A DNA stretch of 64,000 nt from Deltaproteobacteria bacterium. GTDB lineage: Bacteria > Desulfobacterota > DSM-4660 > Desulfatiglandales > HGW-15. Numbering within the stretch: position 1 is the first letter of the stretch; every line of letters begins with the position of its first letter. The stretch is taken from positions 48,319 to 112,318 of the forward strand of contig JAFDHO010000004.1 of the NCBI GenBank assembly GCA_019308745.1, given 5' to 3'. Below are positions 39,710 to 48,631 of the stretch, one piece after another. Below the pieces are notes generated by a model. It was not told where the DNA came from and did not search any database. It worked only from the letters and a program-made list of their open reading frames with translations. The position numbers and the translations under genes were made by a program.

Positions 39710-41565
39710 ACCCGGCTGGGTATCTCAAGTCTTTCTAAGGTCTCTTTCAAGGGGATCCCGTCCTTTGACCAACCTCTTGTTTCATAGTACTCGTCAAGCA
39801 TTCTGTCCAGTGGAGGTAAGTTGGCTGTGTATCCAACGGCATTCTTTTCCAAAGTAAGCATGCGTTTGGGTAAGACATCGTCCTTTCTTGAAATCCCTCT
39901 TTCTACATTAATAACTCTCTTGAGGTTGAACGCTCTTTCCCCATGGAGAAGCATGTCTTCGATGCTATCTCTTCTCCCCGTCACACAACAAAAGCCTTGC
40001 GTCACGGGTCCTATTGTCCAGCCACCGTCTTGCGCGAACTTGCAGCTCTTCACGGAATCCAAGACGTTCATTATGTTTTGGGTCAAGGCAGCCAGGGCCC
40101 CTTTGCCCTCCACGACAAAGCGACCCATGGGCCTGTGATTGAGCTCGGGGACTTCGAGCCTGTGTTCGTACAGATGGGTTTGCCCTGATGTGTGATGTGC
40201 GCCCCTGTTGGAGGTGGCATACGAACAGGCAAGGCCGTTGTATGCCCTCGGATCATGGGCGGGTATGGCCAGCCCCTTGACGTGAATGGCGAACTCCTTT
40301 GCTTTGTCATCGATTTGAGAAACGGCATGCCTGAACCCCTTGTTCAGCACGGATCCGATGTTCCTGCTCTCCCCGATCATCCTCACGCCTTCCAGCATGG
40401 CATCCGGGTCACCAAACTTGAGAGGGACACCCCCGGTGTCGGCATCCGTTATGATTCCGGCCTCGTAGGCCTCCATGGCGAAGGCCAGGAGAGCCCCTGT
40501 CTCGATGGTATCGATCCCGTACCTGTAGCACAGTTCATTGGCCAAACAGACCGCCTCCAGGTCATCGACGAGGCAATTTCCTCCCAACATGTTGAGAGTC
40601 TCGTATTCAGGCCCGCCCCCTTCAACGGTTCGATATGGCCCTTCTTTGACATGAACGGTGTTCCCGCATCCAATAACACAACCTCGGCAAAAATAGGCCT
40701 TTACCATGATGCCCTTTTCATAAAACGCCGGCCCTGAAAGCCTTGCTGCGCCATCTTCCCAACGGAATGGGTACTTCCAGTTCTGTAATGGGGAAGAGCC
40801 TATATGCTCGGCAGCCTGAACCATTCTTGCCGTACCGTACTTCCGCATGTCCTTGAGACGCCCTGCAACGATCGGAGAATGTCTCTTGACCAACTCCCTC
40901 AGGCCGGGCTCGTCGGCCACCGCCGGCCTTCCCGTGCCCTTCACCACGACGGCCTTGATCCTCTTCTCCGCCATAACGCTCCCAATGCCACAGCGTCCGG
41001 CAGCTCGGGCATCGGCCCCATCGTGCATCACGCCGGCGATGAGCGCCCCCTTGATGGCCCCGGTCCCAATGCATGCGATTCTGGCCTTGGGCCCCCATTC
41101 CTCTTTGAAGACCTGTTCCACCTCATAGGGGTCCAACTCCCAGATCTTTTCGGCAGGGCTGAGGCTTGCTCTACCGTCTTCTATGCCTAGGTAAACGGGC
41201 TTCGATGCCTTTCCCTTCAAGATGATCCCGTCGAAGCCCGCCTTCTTCAACTCTTCCCCCCAAGCGCCACCCACGTCTGATTCTCCAAATATCCCGGTCA
41301 ATGGAGAAAGAGATACCAAATGATGTCTTCCGGAGGTGATAAACCGGGTTCCACAGACCGGGCCGGTCATGAAAATGACCGGGTTTTCTGGATCCGTGGG
41401 TGAGGTCGACGGAGAAATCTCATCATAAAGATACCGGCTTGCCAGACCGGCCCCACCCATATATCGCCGAGCCCAATCCCAATTCAGCGGCTCTATCTCA
41501 ATAGTTCTATTTGTCAAATCTACCTTTAGCAGCTTCCCCTTATAGCCATGCGTTTCCATCACCAT
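39706..41565 (-). CDS. Aldehyde:ferredoxin oxidoreductase (tungsten type), copy 2
   Basis: 619 residues, the usual AOR length. The [4Fe-4S] ligands are Cys293, Cys296, Cys300 (FCRGCVIGC, CX2CX3C) and Cys508 (KSCKFAQDG). Pterin-binding landmarks are seen: GGAGLASRYLYDE near residue 38, AGRCGIGSVMAEKRIKAVVVKG, and GPEYETLNMLGG. It oxidises an aldehyde to an acid with ferredoxin as electron acceptor. It overlaps the MoaD-like gene and lies upstream of the decarboxylase alpha subunit, so an aldehyde from 2-oxoacid decarboxylation is a good candidate substrate. Start ATG 41565; a GTG or ATG two codons later is possible. Confidence 0.93.
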   Translation of the reverse strand: MVMETHGYKGKLLKVDLTNRTIEIEPLNWDWARRYMGGAGLASRYLYDEISPSTSPTDPENPVIFMTGPVCGTRFITSGRHHLVSLSPLTGIFGESDVGGAWGEELKKAGFDGIILKGKASKPVYLGIEDGRASLSPAEKIWELDPYEVEQVFKEEWGPKARIACIGTGAIKGALIAGVMHDGADARAAGRCGIGSVMAEKRIKAVVVKGTGRPAVADEPGLRELVKRHSPIVAGRLKDMRKYGTARMVQAAEHIGSSPLQNWKYPFRWEDGAARLSGPAFYEKGIMVKAYFCRGCVIGCGNTVHVKEGPYRTVEGGGPEYETLNMLGGNCLVDDLEAVCLANELCYRYGIDTIETGALLAFAMEAYEAGIITDADTGGVPLKFGDPDAMLEGVRMIGESRNIGSVLNKGFRHAVSQIDDKAKEFAIHVKGLAIPAHDPRAYNGLACSYATSNRGAHHTSGQTHLYEHRLEVPELNHRPMGRFVVEGKGALAALTQNIMNVLDSVKSCKFAQDGGWTIGPVTQGFCCVTGRRDSIEDMLLHGERAFNLKRVINVERGISRKDDVLPKRMLTLEKNAVGYTANLPPLDRMLDEYYETRGWSKDGIPLKETLERLEIPSRV

Positions 41566-41601
41566 CTCCCCGGAATGGGTTTGCCCCTGACTTCAAGGCC
41601 T

Positions 41602-42084
41602 CTATTTCATCAAACCAAGTTCCCTATTCAGTTTTTCATATCGCTCGGGATAGAACTTCATCCCTGACAATTCAGGGCCGTTCCCATAATAGCGATGGGC
41701 CCTGAAAAGCATTGAACAGTAAACGTTCTTGAAAGGCAGGATAAAGGGACTGACCCACTCCCAGCATACCTCACACTCGCGGGTAACCTCGAAAACACGG
41801 CCACTCTGCCCCTCACATATCAAGGTATTCCCATCGGGCAAGCGCTCGCAGCCTCCCACATGTCCGCTAAAGAAACTAAAGACCAATTTTGGGACATACT
41901 GCCAAAGGATCCTCCCCGAATTGATATCCACTTCTATTACTCGCGAGTGGGGGGTTACCGGATCGTGTGTGCCATTGTCGAAGATAAGGACGTTACCCTC
42001 CGATGTTAATGTGGCATCATGCTGGTGGCTTATGAGATGGTCATTCCCCCATCTCCACAGTACATTACCTTGAGGCCAGTCTAT
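41602..42084 (-). pseudogene. Arylsulfotransferase-like protein, C-terminal fragment (5' end missing)
   Basis: About 161 codons with a repeated beta-propeller pattern of arylsulfotransferase-like proteins (PF14269 group): IDWPQGNVLWRWGNDHL, SHQHDATLTSEGNVLIFDNG, IEVDINSGRILWQY, and ERLPDGNTLICEGQSGR. Similarity starts abruptly at about 42084. Upstream, the same frame stays open to 42408, but there it is only the antisense of the ThDP-binding fragment. The first part of the propeller is therefore missing. A start codon inside the fragment could still allow a short protein. Confidence 0.7.
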
Positions 42085-42096
42085 CATCATCACGAG

Positions 42097-42519
42097 ATGG
42101 GGTTGGCACCCTCTGTCGGGCTCGGTGTGGCGCTGGCGCACCCTGAAAGGAAAGTAGTGGTCATCGAAGGTGACGGAAGCATCGCCATGGGCTTGTCGAG
42201 CCTCGTCACCATTGCCCATAATCAGCCAGACAACCTCATGATCGTTTGCATGGATAACCAGATCTACGAAGCGGGGGGACAAAACCCCACACCGAACGCG
42301 GGACGCATGGATTTCGTGAAGACCATGGAAGGCCTTGGTATCACCCCGGCCAGATCCGTTGACAGCCCTGACGAGCTCAGGAGGACTGCCAGCGAATTCT
42401 TGAGTCACAGGGGCTGTTCATTCCTGCACGTTCCAATTGGGAAGAGAAAAGGTCCCCTGCATCAGCCCACACTAAAACCCTACGAAATGAAGCACAGATT
42501 CAGGTCACTGTTCACGTGA
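42097..42519 (+). pseudogene. ThDP-dependent decarboxylase beta subunit, fragment (5' end missing)
   Basis: 140 codons from ATG 42097. It has MGLAPSVGLGVALAHPERK, then the ThDP/Mg motif EGDGSIAMG and, 26 residues on, MDNQIYEAGG (the usual NN/NQ end of GDG-X25-N). C-terminal GRMDFVKTMEGLGITPA and GCSFLHVPIGKRK complete the pattern. ComE-type beta subunits have about 45 more N-terminal residues, absent here. It starts where the arylsulfotransferase fragment ends, in the opposite direction. It is probably the partner of the alpha subunit at 38864-39412. Confidence 0.7.
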
Positions 42520-42637
42520 AGCTCCCTCGGCAGGAGCACGGGGCATCCTGGCGAAGACGAGTGAAGAAGACATGCCCTCGGCACCCCGTATCCACAACGC
42601 ACAGCTTCAGGGGCGGGATCCGCTCCTTCAAGACCTC

Positions 42638-43630
42638 CTATGTGCTCAGACCCATCAGTCTGGATATGTTTCCGGAGTAGATGAGTTCCTTGTCTGCCTC
42701 GGGGATGTCAAGATCCTCGACGGACTTGATCGCCCTTTCAATATCTCCGATCACATGGGGGTAGTCTGAGCCGAGGATCATCCTTTCAGGGCCCGCAAAA
42801 CTATAGGCGCACATGAGGGCAGGTTCAAAGAAGCTCACCGTGTCATAGTAGAACTCCTTGAGATATTCCTTTGCAGGACGAGAGATATTTTGCTGGCATT
42901 CCGGATAGGCCTCGTAGCAGTTCTGAATCCTCTCTGCCAGGTAGGGGATCGCCCCTCCGAGATGGGATACGACAAACTTGAGATTGGGGAATCTGTCCAG
43001 GACACCGCCCATGATCAACCTCACGACCGCCACGCACAGATCCATCTCAAAACCAATCATGGGCCCCAGGCGATAATCCCTGTAGGTCTCCGTGTCTCTC
43101 GGGGTCCTCGGGTGGATATGGATGGGGAGGCCGTATTCGTTCATCCTCTCGTAAAAGGGATAAAGCCGGTGGTCATCAAGGTTCATCCCCTTGATATTTG
43201 AGCCCATACAGGCCCCCTTGAACCCCAGGTCCCTGATGCACCTGTCCAACTCCTTGACCGCGCGGTCCCTATCCAGGAAGGGCAGCGTCGCAAAGCCCAT
43301 GAAGTTCTCGGGATGATCGTTTACAATGCCCGCGATCTCGTCATTGACCACCCTCGCGAGATTCTCCCCGATCTCCACGGGAAAGATATCAACGCTGGGG
43401 ATGGATAGGGTAAGGATTTGGGTGTCGAATCCCGTCCTTTCCATGTCGTCTAATCGCTTGCCGACGTCGCTCATGGGCGGGGTAATGGTGACGACCCGGG
43501 TCCCGTTTTGGACCAGGATTGTCCTATCCCACTGGTCCTTTTCCACGCTTATGCCCACGCTTCCCCCGTCCTTCTCGAGCTGTCTCAAAAAGTTTCTTGG
43601 ATAAAAGTGGTTGTGAACGTCTATCTTCAT
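42638..43630 (-). CDS. Amidohydrolase-2 family metal-dependent hydrolase/decarboxylase (ACMSD-like)
   Basis: 330 residues from ATG 43630 (AAGGGAG site); an in-frame start at 43747 would lie inside the repeat. The family pattern is clear: MKIDVHNHFYP (HxH), TLPFLDRDRAVKELDRCI, GLPIHIHPRTP, KFVVSHLGGAIPYLAERI and RMILGSDYPHVIGDIERA. Metal-binding His and Asp positions are intact. ACMSD-like enzymes decarboxylate aromatic or amino-carboxymuconate acids or hydrolyse related compounds. It is immediately downstream of the TRAP permease gene on the same strand, separated by a dispersed repeat. Confidence 0.85.
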   Translation of the reverse strand: MKIDVHNHFYPRNFLRQLEKDGGSVGISVEKDQWDRTILVQNGTRVVTITPPMSDVGKRLDDMERTGFDTQILTLSIPSVDIFPVEIGENLARVVNDEIAGIVNDHPENFMGFATLPFLDRDRAVKELDRCIRDLGFKGACMGSNIKGMNLDDHRLYPFYERMNEYGLPIHIHPRTPRDTETYRDYRLGPMIGFEMDLCVAVVRLIMGGVLDRFPNLKFVVSHLGGAIPYLAERIQNCYEAYPECQQNISRPAKEYLKEFYYDTVSFFEPALMCAYSFAGPERMILGSDYPHVIGDIERAIKSVEDLDIPEADKELIYSGNISRLMGLST

Positions 43631-43673
43631 ATGTATCTCCCTTCCCTCCTTCCAATTATTCCATGCATGAAGC

Positions 43674-43810
43674 TTGACGAGCTCGTAAAAAGTCAGAAAG
43701 GACTCATTTCTGTCATTCCTGCGAAAGCAGGAATCCAGTAATTTCAAAGGCTTCTGGATGCTGGATCAAGTCCAGCATGACGGTTTTGAGACTTTTTACG
43801 AGTTCATCAA
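43674..43810. repeat. Dispersed inverted-repeat element (deltaproteobacterial REP/MITE type)
   Basis: 137 bp with 21-bp terminal inverted repeats (TTGACGAGCTCGTAAAAAGTC and GACTTTTTACGAGTTCATCAA). Inside are two hairpins: ATTCCTGCGAAAGCAGGAAT (43715-43734) and TGCTGGA/TCCAGCA (43758-43776). The same ends are at 63635-63791 with a different centre. It abuts the TRAP permease stop codon (43812). Confidence 0.8.
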
Positions 43811-43811
43811 C

Positions 43812-45749
43812 TTATCGAGATACCGTCTTGCCGCCGGACCGAATGTAGCCACTCATTTTCTTTGCCCTGAGTATCTGAATGAGGAGGAAGACGCCCTCCC
43901 CAAGGAGCCCCACGATCCTTGTATTGAAATTTGGGATAAACAGGAGCAGGCTGCACGCTGTCAGCAGAAACCTCTCCCAGGCATAGATTCGTGCCATCAG
44001 GTATCCCTCGAAGACTACGCCCATGGTCATTGCTCCGAGTGTGACGAAGAAAAAAGTGGAGAGCACCTCCTCGAAGGACCCGATCATGAGAATGCCCGGA
44101 TTGAATATGAAGGCCCAGGGGACCAGGTAGGCTGCAAAGCCAAGGCGCATGGCCCTGAACCCTGTCTTGAAGGGCTCTCCCCCGGCAATCCCTGCCGCTA
44201 TGTAGGCGTCTACACACACGGGCGGGGTTATAAAAGACAGGCATCCAAAATAGAACAGAAACATGTGGGCTGCTATAGGTTCTACACCTGCCTTTATCAA
44301 AGCCGGTGCCAGGAGCACCACGGTCAAGAGATACACGGAGACTGCCGTCATCCCCATGCCCAATATAAAGGCAGCAAGTCCCGTCAACAGGAGCAGTATG
44401 CCCAGATTGCCTCCACTCATGTTCAGGAGTTCAGAGGTGAATTTTGTCCCGGCACCTGTGATCTCAATGGATCCCACGAGGACCCCGATCCCCGTACACA
44501 GGGGAATGATGGGTAACATGCCCTTGGCCGATTCCTCCAGTGCAGTGATCAGCTTTCTCAGAGTCAATCGGCTCTCTTTCCTAAAGGAGCTGACGATGAT
44601 GAGGGCTCCCAGGGTATACATGATGCTTGTCTGGGCCGAGTACCTCAGCCCCCCCAAGAGGAACAGGAGGAGGGCAAAGGGAAGCAGGTATTGCCAGCCC
44701 CTCAACAGGGTCTTACGCACTGAAGGCAAACTCTCCCGCGGCAGCCCCTTGAGTCCTATCTTTGCCGCCTCCAGGTCCACCTGGGCGAGGAGGGTGCCAT
44801 AATAGGCCATTGCCGGCAAAAAAGCCGCCACGCACACACTCCAGTACGTGACCTGAAGAAACTCTGCAATGAGAAAGGCCGTGGCCCCCATAACCGGAGG
44901 CATAAACATGCCTCCAAGGGAAGCAGTTGCTTCCACGGCCCCGGCATAGTTCCTCTCGTAGCCGGTCTTTTTCATTAGAGGAATGGTGATCTGTCCGGTC
45001 GTGGCGACATTGGCAGCAGTCGAGCCCGAGATGGTCCCGAAAAAAGTGCTGGCGATAACAGAGGCCTTTGCCGCTCCTCCCCTGAGGTGGCCGGCCGCTG
45101 CGAGGGCCAGGTCGTTGAAGAAGTCACTCGCACCGAGGGCACGGAGGAACCCGCCGAAAATGATGAAGCCTGCCACAATGGTGGACACTATTCCCAGAAT
45201 CATGCCCCACAATCCCTCCGCACTGAGGTACATCCACCCGAGGATGATGGGGTAGGAGAAACCCGTACTCCTCAAAAAGCCCGGGAAATGATTGCTGTAA
45301 ACCGCGTAGAAAAAACTGGAGACTATTATTACGGCCAAGATAGAACCGATAGTGCGCCTGATGGCCTCGACAACACTGGCAAAGAGTAGCGTTGCCAGAG
45401 CCATTTCGTAGGTGTTGGTTATCAACCGGCCTTCGGCCACCAGTTGGTTGGCGTTGACGGCTATGTACGCGCATCCGGCAATGACTACCAGTATGGGGAT
45501 GACGTCATACCACGGCAGTTTGCCCCTTGGGGTGCCTTTCTTGAAAGGAAACAGGAGAAAAACCAAGGAACAGATCAAGCCGCTGCTTATGGCCCTGTGT
45601 GTTATGGAGTAAATCACCACGCCCAAGTAGAAAAACACGTTGGTCAGGTATGCCAGCGTATACAGGGCCCAGAGGATCGCGACTACAAGGGCCAGCTTTG
45701 ACCTAATCCCCCTCTCTTTCCACCCCTCGCCGACTTTGGTCACAGCCAT
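43812..45749 (-). CDS. TRAP transporter fused permease (4TM/12TM, TAXI type)
   Basis: 645 residues with about 16-17 hydrophobic helices. The N-terminal part corresponds to DctQ and the rest to DctM: RTIGSILAVIIVSSFFYAVY, AAGHLRGGAAKASVIASTFF, GSTAANVATTGQITIPLMKK, and FMPPVMGATAFLIAEFLQ. Fused permeases of this kind pair with TAXI binding proteins, and one is the next upstream gene. It imports organic acids or related compounds using an ion gradient. A strong hairpin lies between it and the binding protein gene, likely reducing permease expression relative to the binding protein. Confidence 0.93.
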   Translation of the reverse strand: MAVTKVGEGWKERGIRSKLALVVAILWALYTLAYLTNVFFYLGVVIYSITHRAISSGLICSLVFLLFPFKKGTPRGKLPWYDVIPILVVIAGCAYIAVNANQLVAEGRLITNTYEMALATLLFASVVEAIRRTIGSILAVIIVSSFFYAVYSNHFPGFLRSTGFSYPIILGWMYLSAEGLWGMILGIVSTIVAGFIIFGGFLRALGASDFFNDLALAAAGHLRGGAAKASVIASTFFGTISGSTAANVATTGQITIPLMKKTGYERNYAGAVEATASLGGMFMPPVMGATAFLIAEFLQVTYWSVCVAAFLPAMAYYGTLLAQVDLEAAKIGLKGLPRESLPSVRKTLLRGWQYLLPFALLLFLLGGLRYSAQTSIMYTLGALIIVSSFRKESRLTLRKLITALEESAKGMLPIIPLCTGIGVLVGSIEITGAGTKFTSELLNMSGGNLGILLLLTGLAAFILGMGMTAVSVYLLTVVLLAPALIKAGVEPIAAHMFLFYFGCLSFITPPVCVDAYIAAGIAGGEPFKTGFRAMRLGFAAYLVPWAFIFNPGILMIGSFEEVLSTFFFVTLGAMTMGVVFEGYLMARIYAWERFLLTACSLLLFIPNFNTRIVGLLGEGVFLLIQILRAKKMSGYIRSGGKTVSR

Positions 45750-45868
45750 TTTTTCAACATCTCTCCGTCCACACCTAAAGGTCCTCCCTCCATATGCCCC
45801 CTTCCACCATCACGAGTTGTTCGAGCCTCGTTCCGTGCCGGGACTCCCCATGGCCCTCAAGAAAAGAT

Positions 45869-45901
45869 GTACTCGCCCTGCATCTACGCCAGGGCGAGTA
45901 C
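45869..45901 (-). terminator. Hairpin between TRAP binding protein and permease genes
   Basis: Twelve perfect base pairs (GTACTCGCCCTG with CAGGGCGAGTAC) and a 9-base loop, followed on the minus strand by ATCTTTTCTT. It lies 30 bp after the binding protein stop codon, a location typical of partial terminators or RNA-stabilising hairpins that set the binding protein to permease ratio. Confidence 0.75.
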
Positions 45902-45930
45902 TCGGAGTTGACAGAAATGGAGCTCCAGGT

Positions 45931-46989
45931 CTACTTCTTCCTGAGCTCCTGCTGTTTCTTGAGCATCATATCCTGGTAGGCCTGGTTTTCCGCCTTCCAG
46001 AGGCCGATCTCCTTGAAATACCTGATTGCGCCTTCATGGTAGGGTACGGCCTTGTTCACAGGCCTGTATTTTGCCGACCAGTATTTTGCAGAAGGATGGA
46101 TATCTATGAACTCATCGTTGTGTTCAAGGATTGCCTTGACCACCCCGTAGATAATATCCGGGTGCACGGAAGCCCAGGTGAAGAAGCCGGTCTGGTAGCA
46201 GATCGCATTGGGCACAGGGCTCTTGTTGCGGAAACGGGGGTCGTTTGCTGCGATGTCCTGTACGTAGTAGCCGTCCATACGTGATACCACATACTCGGCC
46301 TGTTTCCGGGTGAGTGTAACGAACTTGGTCTCGCCCTTTGCTTCGTTGAGTTGCATGACAGCCCCGGGCACGACAGGATAGAGGATGGCATCCACCCTGC
46401 CCTCGATGAGACCCCTCAGGCCCTCCTTGATACTGGAGAACGCCAGGACGGCCTTGAGGTCCTTGACCGTCAATCCGGCTGAGGCGAGCTGGTGCTTGGT
46501 AATATCGTCGAACATGGGATTTGCCTTGAACTTGGCGTACACGACCTTTCCCCTCAGATCAGATATGTTCTTGATCCCCGTATCCGGGGTCGTCCAGAAC
46601 ATGAACATATAGTCGTGGCCTGCCATCACCGTGCGCACATCCTGGGGTCCCATCTTGGAATAAAGCCCTTTACCCAGAAACCCGTTCACCATGTCCGCCG
46701 AGTTTTGGCAGGCAAAGTGGGCCCTGCCCTGCTTCATCATCGGCATCCAGAGCTTCGGCCCACCCAAGGGCTGCACGATCCAGTTCTCTACCGGAGTATG
46801 GTTCTGTATGGGTTTTCCTATGCCCACGAGAATCATGTGGACGGTCGCCCCGGGCGCAGGGGAAATGGCAATGAGGTCCTTGGGCCACTGGGCCCCCCAC
46901 GCACCACTCCCTGCCCATAGGAAGACGGCCAGGGAAAAGATGGTGGTTACCATTGATACTTTCCCTCTTGGAAACTTCCTTGCCTTCAT
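45931..46989 (-). CDS. TAXI-family TRAP transporter solute-binding protein
   Basis: 352 residues, with a signal peptide of about 33 residues (AVFLWAGSGAWGA) and cleavage likely after GAWG-A. The mature protein starts QWPKDLIAISPAPGATVHM and has the TAXI-type DLRGKVVYAKFKANPMFDD and EGRVDAILYPVVPGA. An AAAGGAGG ribosome site 7 bp before ATG 46989 sets the start. It binds its ligand in the periplasm and delivers it to the fused permease. The substrate is unknown, but the neighbouring hydroxyacid and aldehyde enzymes make an organic acid likely. Confidence 0.93.
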   Translation of the reverse strand: MKARKFPRGKVSMVTTIFSLAVFLWAGSGAWGAQWPKDLIAISPAPGATVHMILVGIGKPIQNHTPVENWIVQPLGGPKLWMPMMKQGRAHFACQNSADMVNGFLGKGLYSKMGPQDVRTVMAGHDYMFMFWTTPDTGIKNISDLRGKVVYAKFKANPMFDDITKHQLASAGLTVKDLKAVLAFSSIKEGLRGLIEGRVDAILYPVVPGAVMQLNEAKGETKFVTLTRKQAEYVVSRMDGYYVQDIAANDPRFRNKSPVPNAICYQTGFFTWASVHPDIIYGVVKAILEHNDEFIDIHPSAKYWSAKYRPVNKAVPYHEGAIRYFKEIGLWKAENQAYQDMMLKKQQELRKK

Positions 46990-47263
46990 TTGGATACCTC
47001 CTTTGATAAGAGTTGAAGATCAGAACGCCTATGCCGCCCCATAAAGACCCTGCGTCTTTGCCAAAGAAGCCTGACAGTCAACCAAAATATAATACCATTC
47101 GACCATTTTTGATAAGTTCGTAAGATAGGCAAAAGGCCGGCCATTGTCAACGTCAAACAGACCGCAGGAATGAAGCCCCCGCAGCAACCCGCAAAACACT
47201 TCGGTTAATGCAAGGAAGCATCCTGGCCAAGAGGACCAGGCTTTTCAGGACAAAACAAACTCA

Positions 47264-48472
47264 TCACTTACAAGGCCAATGCCTCAATCCGCGGACAAAG
47301 AATACCAAAGCAAGGGCACTTGAAAGGGCTGAAACAAGGACAGTTCCGTACAAACCGGATGCCAACCATACGTGCCCTCCTATGACCGCACCCAGGGCTC
47401 GCCCCAGGCCTGCCGCCGAAAAGAACGCGGCCATCATGGTCGCCCGGGCCTCCGGCAAGAGCTCCGTTGACAGAGAGAGGGTTGTCACGATAGTGAACTC
47501 GAACAGGAAGAAGATGATGAACAGGGCACCCAGAGCGGTCAAGACCCTATGGCCCCAGAGGGGTAATAAGAAATAGCAGAAGATGGTGAGGACAAGGCCT
47601 CCAATTGAGCAACGCTTGAGGCCCAATCGGCCTGCAATAAGTGCGGTCAGGAATTCACCTCCAAGCTCGGCGGCCCCTATCACACTGGTACCAAATCCTA
47701 GGGCTACGATGGAGAGATGGAACCTCTTCTCCATCCACGCACCATAGACGACAAAGAGGTTGTCATTGGCAAGACTGAACAAAAGGCAAAAGACCAGCAT
47801 TCCCTTGACACTTCCTTTTGACCCAAGAAGGTTCCATAGGTTTTTCACCTTGGCCACCCTTTGGCCTTGTTGAGTGCCTTCGAGGTCCTTCAGCACAGCA
47901 CGGTAAAGCAGCATACCTGCTAATAACCCCATGACACCCATGCACAAAAAGGGCGATCGCCAGCCCCAGGCCTGGATGGCGAGACCTATGGCCGGGATAC
48001 CAACCAATGCGCTCCCCGCCCAGCTTATCTCCATGAGCCCGATTGCGGTGGCCCTCTGCCGAAAAGGGACCGTCACTCCCACGTGGGCCTGGAGAGCCAG
48101 GTCAAAGATGCTCTTGCCCAAGCCCGCCAGGAACAAGGTGATCAGAATGACATGGTAATAGGGAAAGAGGCCCGCGGCAGCCATTCCAACTACGAGCATC
48201 CCCAGACCTGCCAGCATCGTCCGTTTGTAACCGAACCGATCGGCGATTGGCCCGAAAAGAATTCCCAAAATGGACGTTGCCTGATTTACTCCAATAAGGG
48301 AGGTGATTGCAGTAAGAGGGACCCCCAGTCCGGTGCTGAGGGAGGGCGCGAACGGGTAGACGAACCTCCGGGCCGTGTTAAGGACGAGCTTGCACACCAT
48401 GGCAACACCGATCAACAGGACCGGCGAACCCGCGGCATCGGGGTGTGTGCTTGCACTGTTTGTGGCTTCCAT
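47264..48472 (-). CDS. MFS transporter
   Basis: 402 residues with 12 hydrophobic helices and an MFS A-like motif GPIADRFGYKRTMLAG between helices 2 and 3. The helix 4-5 region LFLAGLGKSIFDLALQAHVG is typical of drug or metabolite antiporters. The central loop is charged. It lies 274 bp upstream of the TRAP binding protein on the same strand, and may export a pathway product or serve an unrelated role. Its substrate cannot be predicted. Confidence 0.9.
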   Translation of the reverse strand: MEATNSASTHPDAAGSPVLLIGVAMVCKLVLNTARRFVYPFAPSLSTGLGVPLTAITSLIGVNQATSILGILFGPIADRFGYKRTMLAGLGMLVVGMAAAGLFPYYHVILITLFLAGLGKSIFDLALQAHVGVTVPFRQRATAIGLMEISWAGSALVGIPAIGLAIQAWGWRSPFLCMGVMGLLAGMLLYRAVLKDLEGTQQGQRVAKVKNLWNLLGSKGSVKGMLVFCLLFSLANDNLFVVYGAWMEKRFHLSIVALGFGTSVIGAAELGGEFLTALIAGRLGLKRCSIGGLVLTIFCYFLLPLWGHRVLTALGALFIIFFLFEFTIVTTLSLSTELLPEARATMMAAFFSAAGLGRALGAVIGGHVWLASGLYGTVLVSALSSALALVFFVRGLRHWPCK

Positions 48473-48631
48473 TGTCCGGTCTATCCGAGCATCCTTTCAC
48501 GTCAAATCAATGCAGCGGGCCACTCGGTTGGAACCTGGTCCCGTCTCTCGGCACATCATTGAATGCTCTCGTCCAGGGGATGCAGTGATTTCATGAAAGG
48601 GGTCGCCAGCCTTGACAGGCCCATGGGGCGA

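Noticed and set aside
42085-42408. N-terminal part of the minus-strand 268-codon frame as a real arylsulfotransferase N terminus
   Set aside because: It is the antisense of a clear ThDP-binding sequence (GDG motif) on the plus strand and shows no propeller repeat pattern.
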